Positions 1 through 9,902 of a stretch of 64,000 nt of DNA are shown one piece after another. The first letter of the stretch is position 1; each line of letters starts with the position of its first letter. Made by a program: the position numbers and the translations under genes. This DNA comes from an uncultured Bacilli bacterium. GTDB lineage: Bacteria; Bacillota_I; Bacilli_A; RF39; UBA660. A model generated the notes under the pieces. That model searched no databases. It worked only from the letters and a program-made list of their open reading frames with translations, and was not told the DNA's origin. Location of the stretch: contig CAKOMY010000004.1 in the NCBI GenBank assembly GCA_934096815.1, forward strand, positions 1 through 64,000, in the 5' to 3' direction.

Positions 1-4
1 AAAA

Positions 5-30
5 CAAATACTTTTAAGTATTTTTTTAAA
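5..30 (+). terminator. Intrinsic terminator of the gene upstream of the window
   Basis: AAATACTT and AAGTATTT form a short hairpin with a 2-base loop, followed directly by a run of T. It lies just before rbgA and ends a rightward transcript that begins outside the window. Confidence 0.6.
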
Positions 31-56
31 TGATAGAATAGAAAGAAGTGATTAAA

Positions 57-953
57 ATGGATATGTACCAAAAAAGAAAAATGAGAAAAATTAATGAAGA
101 TAAAAAAAGTTTACAATCTACAAGTATTAACTGGTATCCTGGGCATATGAAGAAAACCAAGGATGAAATTAAAAAAATAATGCCAGTTATAGATATTGTA
201 TTGGAAATAATCGATGCTAGAATACCTCTATCTTCTAAAATTAAAGATATAGATGATATTACTAGAAATAAAGATAAAATACTTATAATGTCTAAAGCTG
301 ATTTATGCGATATAAATGAAACTAATAAATGGGTTAAATATTATGAAAATAAAGGTTATAATGTAGTATTAGTTAATTTAAGTGATAATAATGATTATAA
401 GAAAGTTATTGATTTAATAAATAAAGTAGCTAAAAATATTAATTTAAAGAGAAAAGAAAAAGGTTTAAAAGAAAAAGAATTAAAAGCGTTAGTTATTGGT
501 ATTCCTAATGTTGGTAAGAGTACTTTAATTAATAATTTGGCTGGTAAGAAAGTAGCTAAGACTGGTAATATGCCGGGTGTTACAAGAAATAATGTGTGGT
601 TAAAAACTAAATATAAAGTATTAGTACTTGATACACCGGGAATATTATGGCCTAAATTTGATGATGAAAAAGTAGCACTTAATTTATGTGTTTTTAGTGC
701 GATTAAAGAAGATGTTATCCCATTATATGATGTTGCTAGTTATATATTAAAAGTATTAAGTGAAAGATATCCTAATATATTAAGTGAGAGATTTAAAATT
801 AATGAATTTAATGATGAAGCATTTGACGCAATTGCTAAAAATATTGGAGCTATTAAAAATGGAGAAGCAGATTATAATCGTACAGCCAAATATATAATTA
901 ATGAAATAAAGTTAGAACATATAAAAGGAATTACATTTGATTATGAAAAATAA
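57..953 (+). CDS. rbgA: Ribosome biogenesis GTPase YlqF/RbgA
   Basis: Circularly permuted GTPase that in Bacillota acts late in 50S subunit assembly. The permuted order is visible: WYPGHM near residue 26, the G4-type motif SKAD near 79, the P-loop GIPNVGKST near 148, then DTPG near 192. The length (298 aa) is normal. An upstream in-frame GTG at 48 exists, but ATG 57 has GAAAGAAG at the right distance and is preferred. rnhB starts inside its last codons, which points to translational coupling. The rbgA-rnhB-topA order matches B. subtilis. Identification is secure; the role is family knowledge. Confidence 0.95.
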   Translation: MDMYQKRKMRKINEDKKSLQSTSINWYPGHMKKTKDEIKKIMPVIDIVLEIIDARIPLSSKIKDIDDITRNKDKILIMSKADLCDINETNKWVKYYENKGYNVVLVNLSDNNDYKKVIDLINKVAKNINLKRKEKGLKEKELKALVIGIPNVGKSTLINNLAGKKVAKTGNMPGVTRNNVWLKTKYKVLVLDTPGILWPKFDDEKVALNLCVFSAIKEDVIPLYDVASYILKVLSERYPNILSERFKINEFNDEAFDAIAKNIGAIKNGEADYNRTAKYIINEIKLEHIKGITFDYEK

Positions 954-1596
954 TATGTTAAGTTATGAACAAGAATTATATAATAAAGGAATAAAATATA
1001 TTGCTGGTGTAGATGAAGTAGGCCGTGGACCTTTAGTTGGACCGGTTGTTACAGCAGCAGTTATTTTACCGGTTGGATATTTTAATGGATTAATTAATGA
1101 TTCTAAAAAGTTATCAGAAAAAAGAAGAAATGAATTATATGAAATTATAATGAGAGATGCTTTAAGTGTTTCAATTGGTATGATGGATAACAAAGTAATA
1201 GATGATGTAAATATTTATGAAGCAACAAAACTTGCAATGTATCAAGCTATAAATAATTTAGAAATTAAGCCGGAATACGTTCTAATTGATGCAATGAAGT
1301 TAAGCGATTTAGAAATGCCAAGCGAAAGTATTATTAAAGGTGATAGTAAGTCAGAATCAATAGCAGCAGCATCAATTATTGCTAAGGTTACTAGAGATAG
1401 AATGATGTATGAATTAGATGAAAAATTTCCAGAATATGGATTTAAAAATCATAAAGGTTACCCAACTAAAGCTCACTTAGAAGCAATAAAAAAATATGGA
1501 TTACTTGATAATTATAGGTTTACATTTGGGCCGGTCCGTGATTTAATATTAAATGGTGAGAAAAGTGAAAGAAAAATTAGGAAAACAAATTTTTAA
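943..1596 (+). CDS. rnhB: Ribonuclease HII
   Basis: Removes RNA from RNA/DNA hybrids and single ribonucleotides in DNA. The acidic DEDD centre is visible: the adjacent D-E pair in GVDEVGRGPLVGPVV near residues 24-25, D in LIDAMKL, and D in SIIAKVTRD. About 217 aa, the usual size. The start is uncertain: TTG 937 has better spacing (6 nt) from AAAAGGAA than ATG 943 (12 nt), and ATG 955 is also in frame. It overlaps the end of rbgA and the first codons of the following ltaS-like gene. A second RNase H gene (rnhC) begins at the other end of the window, so both type 2 enzymes are present. Confidence 0.95.
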   Translation: MKNNMLSYEQELYNKGIKYIAGVDEVGRGPLVGPVVTAAVILPVGYFNGLINDSKKLSEKRRNELYEIIMRDALSVSIGMMDNKVIDDVNIYEATKLAMYQAINNLEIKPEYVLIDAMKLSDLEMPSESIIKGDSKSESIAAASIIAKVTRDRMMYELDEKFPEYGFKNHKGYPTKAHLEAIKKYGLLDNYRFTFGPVRDLILNGEKSERKIRKTNF

Positions 1597-3634
1597 AAAT
1601 AGTGTGGGTTTCTTATCTTTGATTTTTTTTATTGAAATTATTTTAAGAATAAACCTTTCATATAAAATATTAGATTGGGATATTTTTAGAATATTTATAT
1701 CTTCTTGTGGTTTTGGTATAGCATTAGGTTTAATAAGTTCTTTATTTAAAAAGACAGGAAGTAAGATATTTAAAACAATTATAAGTGTAGCACTTACTTT
1801 ATATGCATGGATAGAAGTTAATTTATACAACTATTTAGGATTTTTTATGGGAACTGGTAATGCAGAGCAAGGAACTAAAGTTGTAGATTATGTTAAAGAA
1901 TATATTGCAGCTGCTAACTGGAAAAGTTATTTATTATTAATTCCTGTAACTTTATATTTATTATATATTTGGTTTTTAGATAAAAAGATAAAGGAATATA
2001 AATTAAATAAGACTACTTATTTTGAATTTAAAATAGAAAGTAATAGAAATAAATTATTAACGGTTGCAGCATATGCTATTGTAGTTGCATTTACTTGCAT
2101 AATGTATTATGGAACACTTACAGTTAAATTTATGCAAAATGATTTACAAACTATAAGTAATAAAAATTTAATTCTTACAAATGATAATCCAAATTTAAAT
2201 GTAAGTCAGTTTGGAGTATATGCTTTTGGCTTTAGTGATATGATGATTAATACTTTTGATATTAATGTTGATATTAGTGGAGATGATGTAATTAATAATA
2301 ATCAAAGTAGTGTTGTAGCAAGTGGGGAATCTGCTAGAAATATTGATGATAGTGTTTGGAAAGAATTAATAAATAATGAAAAGAATTCAACTTATAATAA
2401 ATTAAATAATTATTTTATTAGTAGAGAGATTACTCCTAAAAATGATAAAACAGGTATTTATGAAGGAAAGAATTTAATAGTAATATTAATGGAATCAGTA
2501 AATTATATTGCAATTGATAAAGATAGATATCCAACAATTTACAAGTTATGGAGTGAAGGAACATCTTTTAGAAATAATTATAGTCCTAGAAATAGTTGTT
2601 CTACTGGTAATAATGAAATGACAGTTATGACTAGTTTGTATACTATTAATCAAACATGTACTGCTAATAGATATAAAAACAATGTTTATTCTGAATCAAT
2701 ATTTAATATGTTTAAGAATTTAAATTATGTTACGACAAGTTATCATGATTATGCTGATCATTATTATTCTAGAAAAACTATTCATAAAAATATGGGAAGT
2801 GGACAATATTATAATGCTTCTGATTTAAATATTAAGTGGAGTAGTTTATATAAAGAATGGCCTAGTGATACTGATTTAATTAAAACAAGTGTTCCTCATT
2901 TTATAAATGAAGATAAATTTATGGTATTTTTAACATCAGTTACTACTCATCAACCTTATGGTGTTGATAGTGAATATGGTAATAAGAATTTAGATAAATT
3001 AAATGATACAAATTATCCAATGACTGTTAAAAGATATATGTCTAAGATGTATGAACTTGATAAAGCCTTAGAGCTTTTATTAGATGAACTAGAGAAAGCT
3101 GGAAAATTAGATGATACTGTAATCACATTATTTGGTGATCATTATCCTTATGGACTTAGTACAAGTTCTATATCAGAAGTAGTAGGTTATGATGCTAGTG
3201 TTAATAATGAGATGGATAGAACTCCAATGATTATATATAATTATGGACAAGAGCCAGAAATAGTTGAAGATTATACTTCATTAATTGATTTATTACCAAC
3301 TTTATTAAATATGTTTGGAATTAATTATGATCCAAGATTATATTTGGGTAATGATATATTTTCCGATTATGATCATAGAGCTTATTTTGCAGATGGCTCT
3401 TGGCAAGATGAAATAGGCTATTATAATGCATCTAAAGGAGTATTTACACCTAAGGATGAAAGTAATACTTATACTAATCAAGAAATAATTGATATTAATA
3501 AACAAATTAATTTAAAACAGCAAATGAGTGCGCTTGCAATTAAAAATGACTATTTTGATTATTTATTTAAAAAAATAGAAGAATATAGTAATATTTCATA
3601 TATAGCAAATAGTAGTAATAGAAATGAGGAATAA
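1553..3634 (+). CDS. LTA synthase family sulfatase-fold membrane enzyme (LtaS-like)
   Basis: Phosphoglycerol-transferase of the lipoteichoic acid synthase family. About five hydrophobic segments occupy residues 15-195, and an extracellular alkaline-phosphatase/sulfatase domain covers about 305-640. Expected metal and nucleophile positions are visible: E314 in ILMESVN, T351 in SCSTGNNE (the candidate phosphoglycerol-accepting Thr), H466 in TTHQPYG and D529-H530 in LFGDHYPYG. 693 aa is close to LtaS length. ATG 1553 has no clear ribosome site; GTG 1565, preceded by GGTGAG, is an alternative start. It sits between rnhB and topA, where B. subtilis has other genes. Family assignment is firm; that the polymer is lipoteichoic acid is inferred. 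Confidence 0.85.
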   Translation: MVRKVKEKLGKQIFKNSVGFLSLIFFIEIILRINLSYKILDWDIFRIFISSCGFGIALGLISSLFKKTGSKIFKTIISVALTLYAWIEVNLYNYLGFFMGTGNAEQGTKVVDYVKEYIAAANWKSYLLLIPVTLYLLYIWFLDKKIKEYKLNKTTYFEFKIESNRNKLLTVAAYAIVVAFTCIMYYGTLTVKFMQNDLQTISNKNLILTNDNPNLNVSQFGVYAFGFSDMMINTFDINVDISGDDVINNNQSSVVASGESARNIDDSVWKELINNEKNSTYNKLNNYFISREITPKNDKTGIYEGKNLIVILMESVNYIAIDKDRYPTIYKLWSEGTSFRNNYSPRNSCSTGNNEMTVMTSLYTINQTCTANRYKNNVYSESIFNMFKNLNYVTTSYHDYADHYYSRKTIHKNMGSGQYYNASDLNIKWSSLYKEWPSDTDLIKTSVPHFINEDKFMVFLTSVTTHQPYGVDSEYGNKNLDKLNDTNYPMTVKRYMSKMYELDKALELLLDELEKAGKLDDTVITLFGDHYPYGLSTSSISEVVGYDASVNNEMDRTPMIIYNYGQEPEIVEDYTSLIDLLPTLLNMFGINYDPRLYLGNDIFSDYDHRAYFADGSWQDEIGYYNASKGVFTPKDESNTYTNQEIIDINKQINLKQQMSALAIKNDYFDYLFKKIEEYSNISYIANSSNRNEE

Positions 3635-3635
3635 A

Positions 3636-5657
3636 ATGAATTTAGTTATTGTAGAATCTCCAAGTAAAACTAAAACAATTGGTAATTATTTAGGTAGTAA
3701 TTATAAAGTAGTTTCTAGTAAAGGACATATTAGAGATCTTGCAACAACAGGTAAATATGGTTTAGGAATTGATATTGAAAATAATTTTAAACCAAATTAT
3801 ACTGTAATTAAGGGTAAATCTAGTGTAATAAAAGAACTTAAAAGTGATGCTAAAAAAAGCGATATGGTCTATCTTGCAACCGATCCTGATCGTGAAGGAG
3901 AAGCAATAAGTTGGCATTTGAAAGATGCTTTAGGAATAGATGATAAAGATTATGAAAGAGTAGTTTTTAATGAAATTACGCATGATGCAGTTATAAACGC
4001 TTTTAAAACGCCAAGAAAGATTGATGAAAATTTAGTTAAATCTCAAGAAACTAGAAGAATGTTAGATCGTATTATTGGTTTTAGATTATCTAAATTAATG
4101 CAATCAAAAACGGGTGGAAAGTCAGCTGGACGTGTTCAATCAGTTGCTCTTAAATTAATTGTTGATAGAGAAAGAGAAATTAATGCATTTAATCCGGAAG
4201 AATATTGGACAATAAGTGCTATATTTCCTGGATTTAATGCGGATTTAGATAAATATAAAAATAAGAAAATTGAGATAGATAATGAAGATGAAGCAAATAA
4301 GGTTTTAAATTCATTAGGTAAAGATTTTAAAGTTACTAGTGTAGTTAAAAAAGAAAAAAATAGAAAAGGTGTTATGCCTTTTACAACTAGTACTTTACAA
4401 CAAGCGTGTGCTAATAAACTTAATTTTGGCGCATCTAAAACAATGCGTGTTGCTCAAAAACTTTATGAATCAGTTGATTTAGGCAAAGAATCAGTTGGTT
4501 TAATTACTTATATGAGAACTGATTCGACAAGATTATCTAATATGTTTATTGATGAAGCACATAAATTTATTGAAGAAAATTATGGTAAAAAATATATTGG
4601 TGCAGTTAAAAAGTCTAAAGAAAAAGCAAATGTTCAAGATGCACATGAGGCAATTAGACCAACATCACTTAAAAGAACACCTGAATCTGTAAAAGAGTAT
4701 TTAACAAATGATGAATATAAAGTTTATAGTATTATTTATGCTAGAGCTTTAGCTTCTTTAATGGCTGATGGAAAGGTTTTAGCAACAACTATTTTATTAG
4801 ATAATAACAATTATGAATTTAAAGCAACTGGACAAATTGAATGTTTTGATGGTTATTTAAAAGTATATCGTAAATATGTTGATGTTGATGATGTTGCATT
4901 ACCTGATATTCAAGAAGGAACTATTCTTAATGCGGATGAAGTTAAGAAAGAACAACACTTTACTAAACCACCAGCAAGATTTACGGAAAGTTCTTTAATT
5001 AAAGAATTAGAAGCTTTAGGTATTGGTAGACCATCTACCTACGCTAAAATACTTGAGGTAATTAAAGAAAGAGCCTATGTTAGATTAGAAGATAAAAAGT
5101 TTGTACCTACGGAAGTTGGAATCGAAACGACTGACAAATTGCAAGAATTTTTCTCAAGTATAATTAATGTAGATTATACAGCTAACATGGAAAATGATTT
5201 GGATTTAATTGCGGAAAATAAAGAAGATTATATTAAGGTATTAAAAGAATTTTATGGTGATTTTGAGCCATTAGTTAAAAAAGCTTTTGATGAAATGGAG
5301 AAAAAAGCTCCTGTTGTTACTGGAGAAAAATGTCCAAATTGTGGATCCGATTTAGTTATAAGAACTAGTAAATATGGTAAGTTTACAGCTTGTTCTAATT
5401 ATCCAACTTGTAAATATATTAAACAAGAAGAGAAAAAAATAGAAGAAGTTTGTGACTGTCCAAATTGTGATGGTAAAATAGTCGTTAAACGTTCTAAAAG
5501 AGGTAAAGTTTTCTATGGTTGTAATAATTATCCTAAATGTAAGACCGCTTTATGGGATGAACCGACCGGAGAAAAATGTCCTGAATGTGGAAACTTATTA
5601 GTGTTTAAAGGTAAAGATAGAACTATAAAATGTAGTAGTTGTGATTATACAAAATAA
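3636..5657 (+). CDS. topA: DNA topoisomerase I
   Basis: Type IA topoisomerase that relaxes negative supercoils. The Toprim domain is at the N terminus, with E7 in VESPSKTKTIG and the DPDREGEA motif near residues 83-90. The active-site Tyr is Y292 in GLITYMRTDSTR. The C terminus carries three four-cysteine zinc ribbons (about residues 575-670). Length 673 aa is typical of Bacillota. ATG 3636 is chosen over the upstream in-frame ATG 3624 because GAGGA at 3626-3630 lies at the right distance; it starts 2 bases after the ltaS-like stop. Confidence 0.97.
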   Translation: MNLVIVESPSKTKTIGNYLGSNYKVVSSKGHIRDLATTGKYGLGIDIENNFKPNYTVIKGKSSVIKELKSDAKKSDMVYLATDPDREGEAISWHLKDALGIDDKDYERVVFNEITHDAVINAFKTPRKIDENLVKSQETRRMLDRIIGFRLSKLMQSKTGGKSAGRVQSVALKLIVDREREINAFNPEEYWTISAIFPGFNADLDKYKNKKIEIDNEDEANKVLNSLGKDFKVTSVVKKEKNRKGVMPFTTSTLQQACANKLNFGASKTMRVAQKLYESVDLGKESVGLITYMRTDSTRLSNMFIDEAHKFIEENYGKKYIGAVKKSKEKANVQDAHEAIRPTSLKRTPESVKEYLTNDEYKVYSIIYARALASLMADGKVLATTILLDNNNYEFKATGQIECFDGYLKVYRKYVDVDDVALPDIQEGTILNADEVKKEQHFTKPPARFTESSLIKELEALGIGRPSTYAKILEVIKERAYVRLEDKKFVPTEVGIETTDKLQEFFSSIINVDYTANMENDLDLIAENKEDYIKVLKEFYGDFEPLVKKAFDEMEKKAPVVTGEKCPNCGSDLVIRTSKYGKFTACSNYPTCKYIKQEEKKIEEVCDCPNCDGKIVVKRSKRGKVFYGCNNYPKCKTALWDEPTGEKCPECGNLLVFKGKDRTIKCSSCDYTK

Positions 5658-5661
5658 AATT

Positions 5662-5687
5662 AAGTGCCAGTTAATGGTACTTTTTTA
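5662..5687 (+). terminator. Intrinsic terminator after topA
   Basis: AAGTGCC and GGTACTT form a 7-bp stem (one G-U pair) around a 7-base loop and run into six T residues. It ends the rbgA-rnhB-ltaS-topA transcript. Confidence 0.75.
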
Positions 5688-5739
5688 TTTTGCTAGTATA
5701 TAATTCATAACATTAGTCATAATAATAGTGGTGAAACAA

Positions 5740-6177
5740 ATGATAGATGAATATGAAATATTAAATTATGTTTATAAAAACGCTAAAATGGGTAGTGATA
5801 GTACTAATACATTATTAAAATCTTTAGAAAATAAGGATAATAAAATAACAGAAGTTGTAAATGATATACTAAATAGTTATAATTCATTTTTAAAACAATC
5901 GGAAAGTTTACTAAAATCAATGAATGAAAAAGGTAAAGGATTTAGTCCTTTTACAAATATGTCAGCTGATATGGGCATAAAGATGCAAGTTTTAAAAGAT
6001 AATAGTGATTCTGCTATAGCAGATATGCTTATTAATGGGCTTACTATGGGTGAAATTGAAATGACAAAGATGTTTTCTTGTTTTGATGAAAATGTTGATA
6101 GAGATATTAAAAAATTAATTAGAGACTTTAAAGATTTTCAAACTAACGCAATTGCTAAGCTTAAAAAATATTTATAA
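5740..6177 (+). CDS. Small all-helical protein of unknown function
   Basis: 145 aa, predicted almost entirely alpha-helical with heptad-like spacing of hydrophobic residues and no transmembrane segment. The pattern suggests a cytoplasmic four-helix bundle (DUF2383/ferritin-like in style), but I see no metal-ligand motif that would prove it. ATG 5740 follows GTGGTGA at good spacing; GTG 5728 and 5731 are in-frame alternatives. It is a single-gene unit between two terminators. Function unknown. Confidence 0.75.
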   Translation: MIDEYEILNYVYKNAKMGSDSTNTLLKSLENKDNKITEVVNDILNSYNSFLKQSESLLKSMNEKGKGFSPFTNMSADMGIKMQVLKDNSDSAIADMLINGLTMGEIEMTKMFSCFDENVDRDIKKLIRDFKDFQTNAIAKLKKYL

Positions 6178-6179
6178 TG

Positions 6180-6202
6180 ACACCATAATTGGTGTTTTTT
6201 TA
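6180..6202. terminator. Terminator between convergent genes
   Basis: ACACC and GGTGT around a 6-base loop, followed by seven T on the plus strand. The last codons of the leftward flippase gene overlap its 3' edge. Confidence 0.6.
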
Positions 6203-7480
6203 CTTTAATATTTTTTTAATTTCTTTATAGTTTAATAATACAACAATTAGAATATCTACTATTTCAGAAATAATTAGGGCATATATTCCGATGTTACAAA
6301 AACATAAGATAGATAGAGTGATAAGTTTAAATATTATTCCGATTGTAGTTGTTCGCATTACTATTTTAGTTTTATTAAAGGCGGTTAATACAATTGATAG
6401 AGGTGCTTCTAAATAATAAAGAATAAAGAAAGGACATAAAAATTTTATGTATGTATAACCAGAAGTTGTATTAAAAACAATACTTAATATTTCATCAGAA
6501 AAGAAGAATAAAAATATATTAGCACCGATTCCAAAGATTAAAGAAAATGTTAAGACTTTATAAAATATTCTTTTTACTTTTTTAATATTATTAATGTTTT
6601 TAGATAATTCGGGAAGAAGAGCAGTTGCAACCGCACCTAAAAGGTACGTAGGTACAACTAATAAACCGATTACATAAGTGTTATAAATAGCATAATTGCT
6701 AATAATATATTCATTGGAAAAACCATTTAATAAAAGCAAATTAGTTAATATGATAGGTTCAAAGAAATAACCGATATTACCGATTATTCTAGAAGATACT
6801 GAAGGAATACCTATTTTTAAAACATCTTTAATTGTACCAATGTCGGGTTTAAGATCTTCTTTTTTGATAGTAAATCCTTTAGGTAAATATAATAAGAAGA
6901 CAATAATAGATATTGTTTCAGATATTATTGATATTAAAATATAACCGGTTACAGCAAAGATGATTCCATGTTTAATAAGTTTAGGAAGAACAATTATAAC
7001 TATAAATAGTTTAAAAAGTTGTTCAATTATATTGGAAATAGTATGAGGCATCATTTGTTGTTTACCAAAGAAATATCCTCTTATTATTGAAGCAATAGAT
7101 ATAAATGGTAAGACTAGAGAACAAGCAAGTAAGGGATAATATGTTTCTTTATTATGTAATAAATTATTTGATAAGAAGCTTGCGGATAACACAACAATTA
7201 AAATGAGAAATATATTTAAGATAATAGAGATTGGTATGATAGAAGAAGCAATGTTTTTACCTGTTTTTTCACCTTTAGCTATAATTGATGATATGGCAAG
7301 AGGAAAACCTAGTTGGGTAATTGTTATTAATAAGCTGTAAGTTGGCATAATAAGAGAGTATATTTCAATACCAGATCCAATATTACGTGTAAAGTAAATT
7401 CTAATTACAAAACTTAATAATTTAGTGATAATTCCACCTATTAATAATATTAATGTACTTTTTATAAATTTATTTTTCAT
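6200..7480 (-). CDS. SpoVB/MurJ-type polysaccharide (lipid-linked) flippase
   Basis: 426 aa with roughly twelve hydrophobic segments spread over the whole length. It belongs to the MOP/MATE superfamily branch that moves lipid-linked precursors across the membrane. The N terminus (GGIITKLLSFVIRIYFTR, then PLAISSIIAKGEK) is characteristic of SpoVB-type proteins. In B. subtilis spoVB is also next to comN, though here the two genes are divergent. The substrate may be lipid II or a teichoic/polysaccharide precursor; sequence alone does not decide. The SpoVB name does not imply sporulation here. No good ribosome site precedes the start. Confidence 0.85.
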   Translation of the reverse strand: MKNKFIKSTLILLIGGIITKLLSFVIRIYFTRNIGSGIEIYSLIMPTYSLLITITQLGFPLAISSIIAKGEKTGKNIASSIIPISIILNIFLILIVVLSASFLSNNLLHNKETYYPLLACSLVLPFISIASIIRGYFFGKQQMMPHTISNIIEQLFKLFIVIIVLPKLIKHGIIFAVTGYILISIISETISIIVFLLYLPKGFTIKKEDLKPDIGTIKDVLKIGIPSVSSRIIGNIGYFFEPIILTNLLLLNGFSNEYIISNYAIYNTYVIGLLVVPTYLLGAVATALLPELSKNINNIKKVKRIFYKVLTFSLIFGIGANIFLFFFSDEILSIVFNTTSGYTYIKFLCPFFILYYLEAPLSIVLTAFNKTKIVMRTTTIGIIFKLITLSILCFCNIGIYALIISEIVDILIVVLLNYKEIKKILK

Positions 7481-7553
7481 ATTTAAGTATATGATTTATT
7501 TATTATTTTAATTTAATTTGTTATAATGTTTGTGGATAAAGATGAGGTTAAAG

Positions 7554-7796
7554 ATGGATGAATTTAAATTTAAGTCTTTAGAAGAATTGTATAAAAAATT
7601 AATACCTGCTTTTAATGTTAAAATAAATGATTTAAGAAGAAATAATATTAAAGGAATAGATAGAAAAGATATTTGGAATTATTTAAAAAGTACGTATTGG
7701 ATGAAAAGAGAACATTTAACTTTAGGAGAAATGGTTAATGATATTATTACAGTTTCTGATAAGGAATTAATAAATTATAAAATTAACAATAGATAG
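7554..7796 (+). CDS. comN: Post-transcriptional regulator ComN-like
   Basis: About 80 aa, matching the small ComN/Post_transc_reg family: a short helical protein with the pattern ...IDRKDIWNYLKSTYWMK... and a helical C-terminal LGEMVNDIITVS. In B. subtilis ComN binds comE mRNA and works with DivIVA. ATG 7554 follows GAGG at 7-nt spacing; the in-frame GTG 7530 is too close to the TATAAT at 7522-7527 to be used. Synteny with spoVB and relA supports the call. Role in this organism is inferred. Confidence 0.75.
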   Translation: MDEFKFKSLEELYKKLIPAFNVKINDLRRNNIKGIDRKDIWNYLKSTYWMKREHLTLGEMVNDIITVSDKELINYKINNR

Positions 7797-7808
7797 GATT
7801 TGATAAAA

Positions 7809-9902
7809 ATGTTTGAAAATATAATTAATAAACTTAGTGAATGTGCTAGTAGTAGTGAACTTGATTTAGTAAATAAGGCATATAATATTGTTAAAGAAAC
7901 TGCAAGTGATGACCATTATTTAAGAGTTGCTACGATTGTATCTGAATTAAATGCTGATAGTACTATGATTATAGCAGCTCTTTTACATGATGCATATGCA
8001 AAAGAAAATATTACCTATGATAAAATTAATAAAGAATTTGGTAGTAATATTGCTAATTTAGTTGCTAATTTAATTAAACTTAGAAGTATTAAATTAAATG
8101 ATTATAATGAATCATCAAGTGTTTATTTAAGAAAAGTATTAGTTGGAATAAGTGATGATGTAAGAGTTATAATTATTAAACTTGCTGATAGATTAGATGA
8201 AATGCAGACTAAAGAGTATAGTGAAGAAGAAAAGAAACAAATTGCTAATGAAACTATGAATGTATTAATTCCAATTGCTCATAGATTAGGTATTAATAGT
8301 ATTAAATCTAAATTAGAAAATCTATGTTTAAGATATACTAAACCAGATGTTTATGATGAAATAGCTGAAAAATTATCAGGAACAAGAAAAGAGCTTTCCG
8401 TTAGCCTTGAAGATATGCAAAATGAACTTATTGAGATTTTAACTGAGCATGGTATTAATTTTCATATTAAATCAAGAGTTAAAAGTGTTTATAGTATTTA
8501 TAATAAATTATCTACAGGTAAAAAATGGAGTGATATTTATGATATTTTAGCACTTAGAATAATTTTAGATACTCCGGAAGATTGTTATTTGGTCGTTGGA
8601 CTTATTCATGCTAAATATAGACCAATTCCTAAGAGATTTAAAGATTATATTGCGATGCCTAAGGAAAATATGTATCAGTCTTTACATACATCTGTTTTTG
8701 GTGTTGATGGTCATATATTTGAAATTCAACTTAGAACTAAGGAAATGGATGAAATTGCTGAGCATGGTATTGCGTCTCACTGGTCATATAAAGAACATTC
8801 AGATGGAACAGTTAAGAATTTAATGGAACAAAAGCTTGAAATATTTAGAAATACCATAGATTTAGCAACAAGTGATGCTAGTAATGAATTATTTGAACAA
8901 AATATGGAAATGGAGCTTTTATCGAAACAAATTTACGTTTTTACACCTAAAGGTGATGTAATGGAACTTCCACTTGGTTCTACGCCAGTTGATTTTGCTT
9001 ACCGAATTCACTCAGATATAGGAGACCATATGGTAGGTGCAATTGTTAATGATAATATTGTTCCACTTGATTATGAACTTAATGATAACGATATAATTAA
9101 AGTTAATACAAATGCGAGTGCTAAACCTAATATAGATTGGTTAAAATTTGTTAAAACTAGTCAAGCTAAGAATAAAATTAAAGCATATTTTAGCAAACAA
9201 GATCGTGAAAGATATATTGAAGAAGGTAAAACTTTAATTGAAAAAGAATTAAGAAAGAGAAAATTACCTTTAACTACTTTAAATGAAGAAGAAAATATTG
9301 ATAAGATTTATAAAAACTTAAAGATTAATAATATGGATGATATGTATTTAAGTTTAGGTGCTTTAAGATATACTCCAACCTATATTGTTAATTTAATTAC
9401 AGAAGAAAAACAATCAATGAATGACTTGATGCTTGAAAGAGTTAATAGTAATTTAGAAATAAAAGAAAATTATAAGAATGACATTATTGTTGATGGTGTA
9501 GATAATATTAAAGTTAATGTAGCTAAGTGTTGCCATCCTGTTCCTGGCGATGAAATAATAGGATATATTACTAAGGGTGAGGGAATAATTGTTCATAAGA
9601 AAAATTGCCCAAATATGAAAAATATTGATACTAGATTAATAGATGTTACTTGGAACGATACTAATAGTGATAAATTATTTATTGCAAGAATAAGAGTTAA
9701 TACTGATTCAATGAATAATCACATTCTAGATATTGTTACTAAAGCAAGTACAAGAGGAATAACAATTTCTAGTATAAATGAAATTAATGAAAAAGATGCA
9801 GTATCATATGAAATAAGTGTTAAAGTTAAAAATAAGGAGGATTTATCATTACTTATTGAAGATTTAAGAATATTACCATTTGTTAAAGAGGTTGTAAGAT
9901 GA
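7809..9902 (+). CDS. relA: RelA/SpoT (Rel) ppGpp synthetase with altered hydrolase site
   Basis: Long RSH enzyme, about 697 aa. Domains in order: HD hydrolase (20-150), synthetase (about 210-350), TGS (370-435), a zinc-finger-like region with CCHPVPGDEI (about 570-620) and a C-terminal ACT. The synthetase core is intact: RFKDYIAMPKENMYQSLHT and EIQLRTKEMDEIAEHG. In the hydrolase domain the metal ligands H36, H60-D61 and D127 are kept. The family ED motif after HDVV is replaced by A-K (LLHDAYAKENI), and RLHNM reads RLDEM. Hydrolysis may therefore be weak or lost. ATG 7809 follows AGGATTTGAT; TTG 7800 is less likely. Its stop overlaps the dtd start. Confidence 0.93.
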   Translation: MFENIINKLSECASSSELDLVNKAYNIVKETASDDHYLRVATIVSELNADSTMIIAALLHDAYAKENITYDKINKEFGSNIANLVANLIKLRSIKLNDYNESSSVYLRKVLVGISDDVRVIIIKLADRLDEMQTKEYSEEEKKQIANETMNVLIPIAHRLGINSIKSKLENLCLRYTKPDVYDEIAEKLSGTRKELSVSLEDMQNELIEILTEHGINFHIKSRVKSVYSIYNKLSTGKKWSDIYDILALRIILDTPEDCYLVVGLIHAKYRPIPKRFKDYIAMPKENMYQSLHTSVFGVDGHIFEIQLRTKEMDEIAEHGIASHWSYKEHSDGTVKNLMEQKLEIFRNTIDLATSDASNELFEQNMEMELLSKQIYVFTPKGDVMELPLGSTPVDFAYRIHSDIGDHMVGAIVNDNIVPLDYELNDNDIIKVNTNASAKPNIDWLKFVKTSQAKNKIKAYFSKQDRERYIEEGKTLIEKELRKRKLPLTTLNEEENIDKIYKNLKINNMDDMYLSLGALRYTPTYIVNLITEEKQSMNDLMLERVNSNLEIKENYKNDIIVDGVDNIKVNVAKCCHPVPGDEIIGYITKGEGIIVHKKNCPNMKNIDTRLIDVTWNDTNSDKLFIARIRVNTDSMNNHILDIVTKASTRGITISSINEINEKDAVSYEISVKVKNKEDLSLLIEDLRILPFVKEVVR

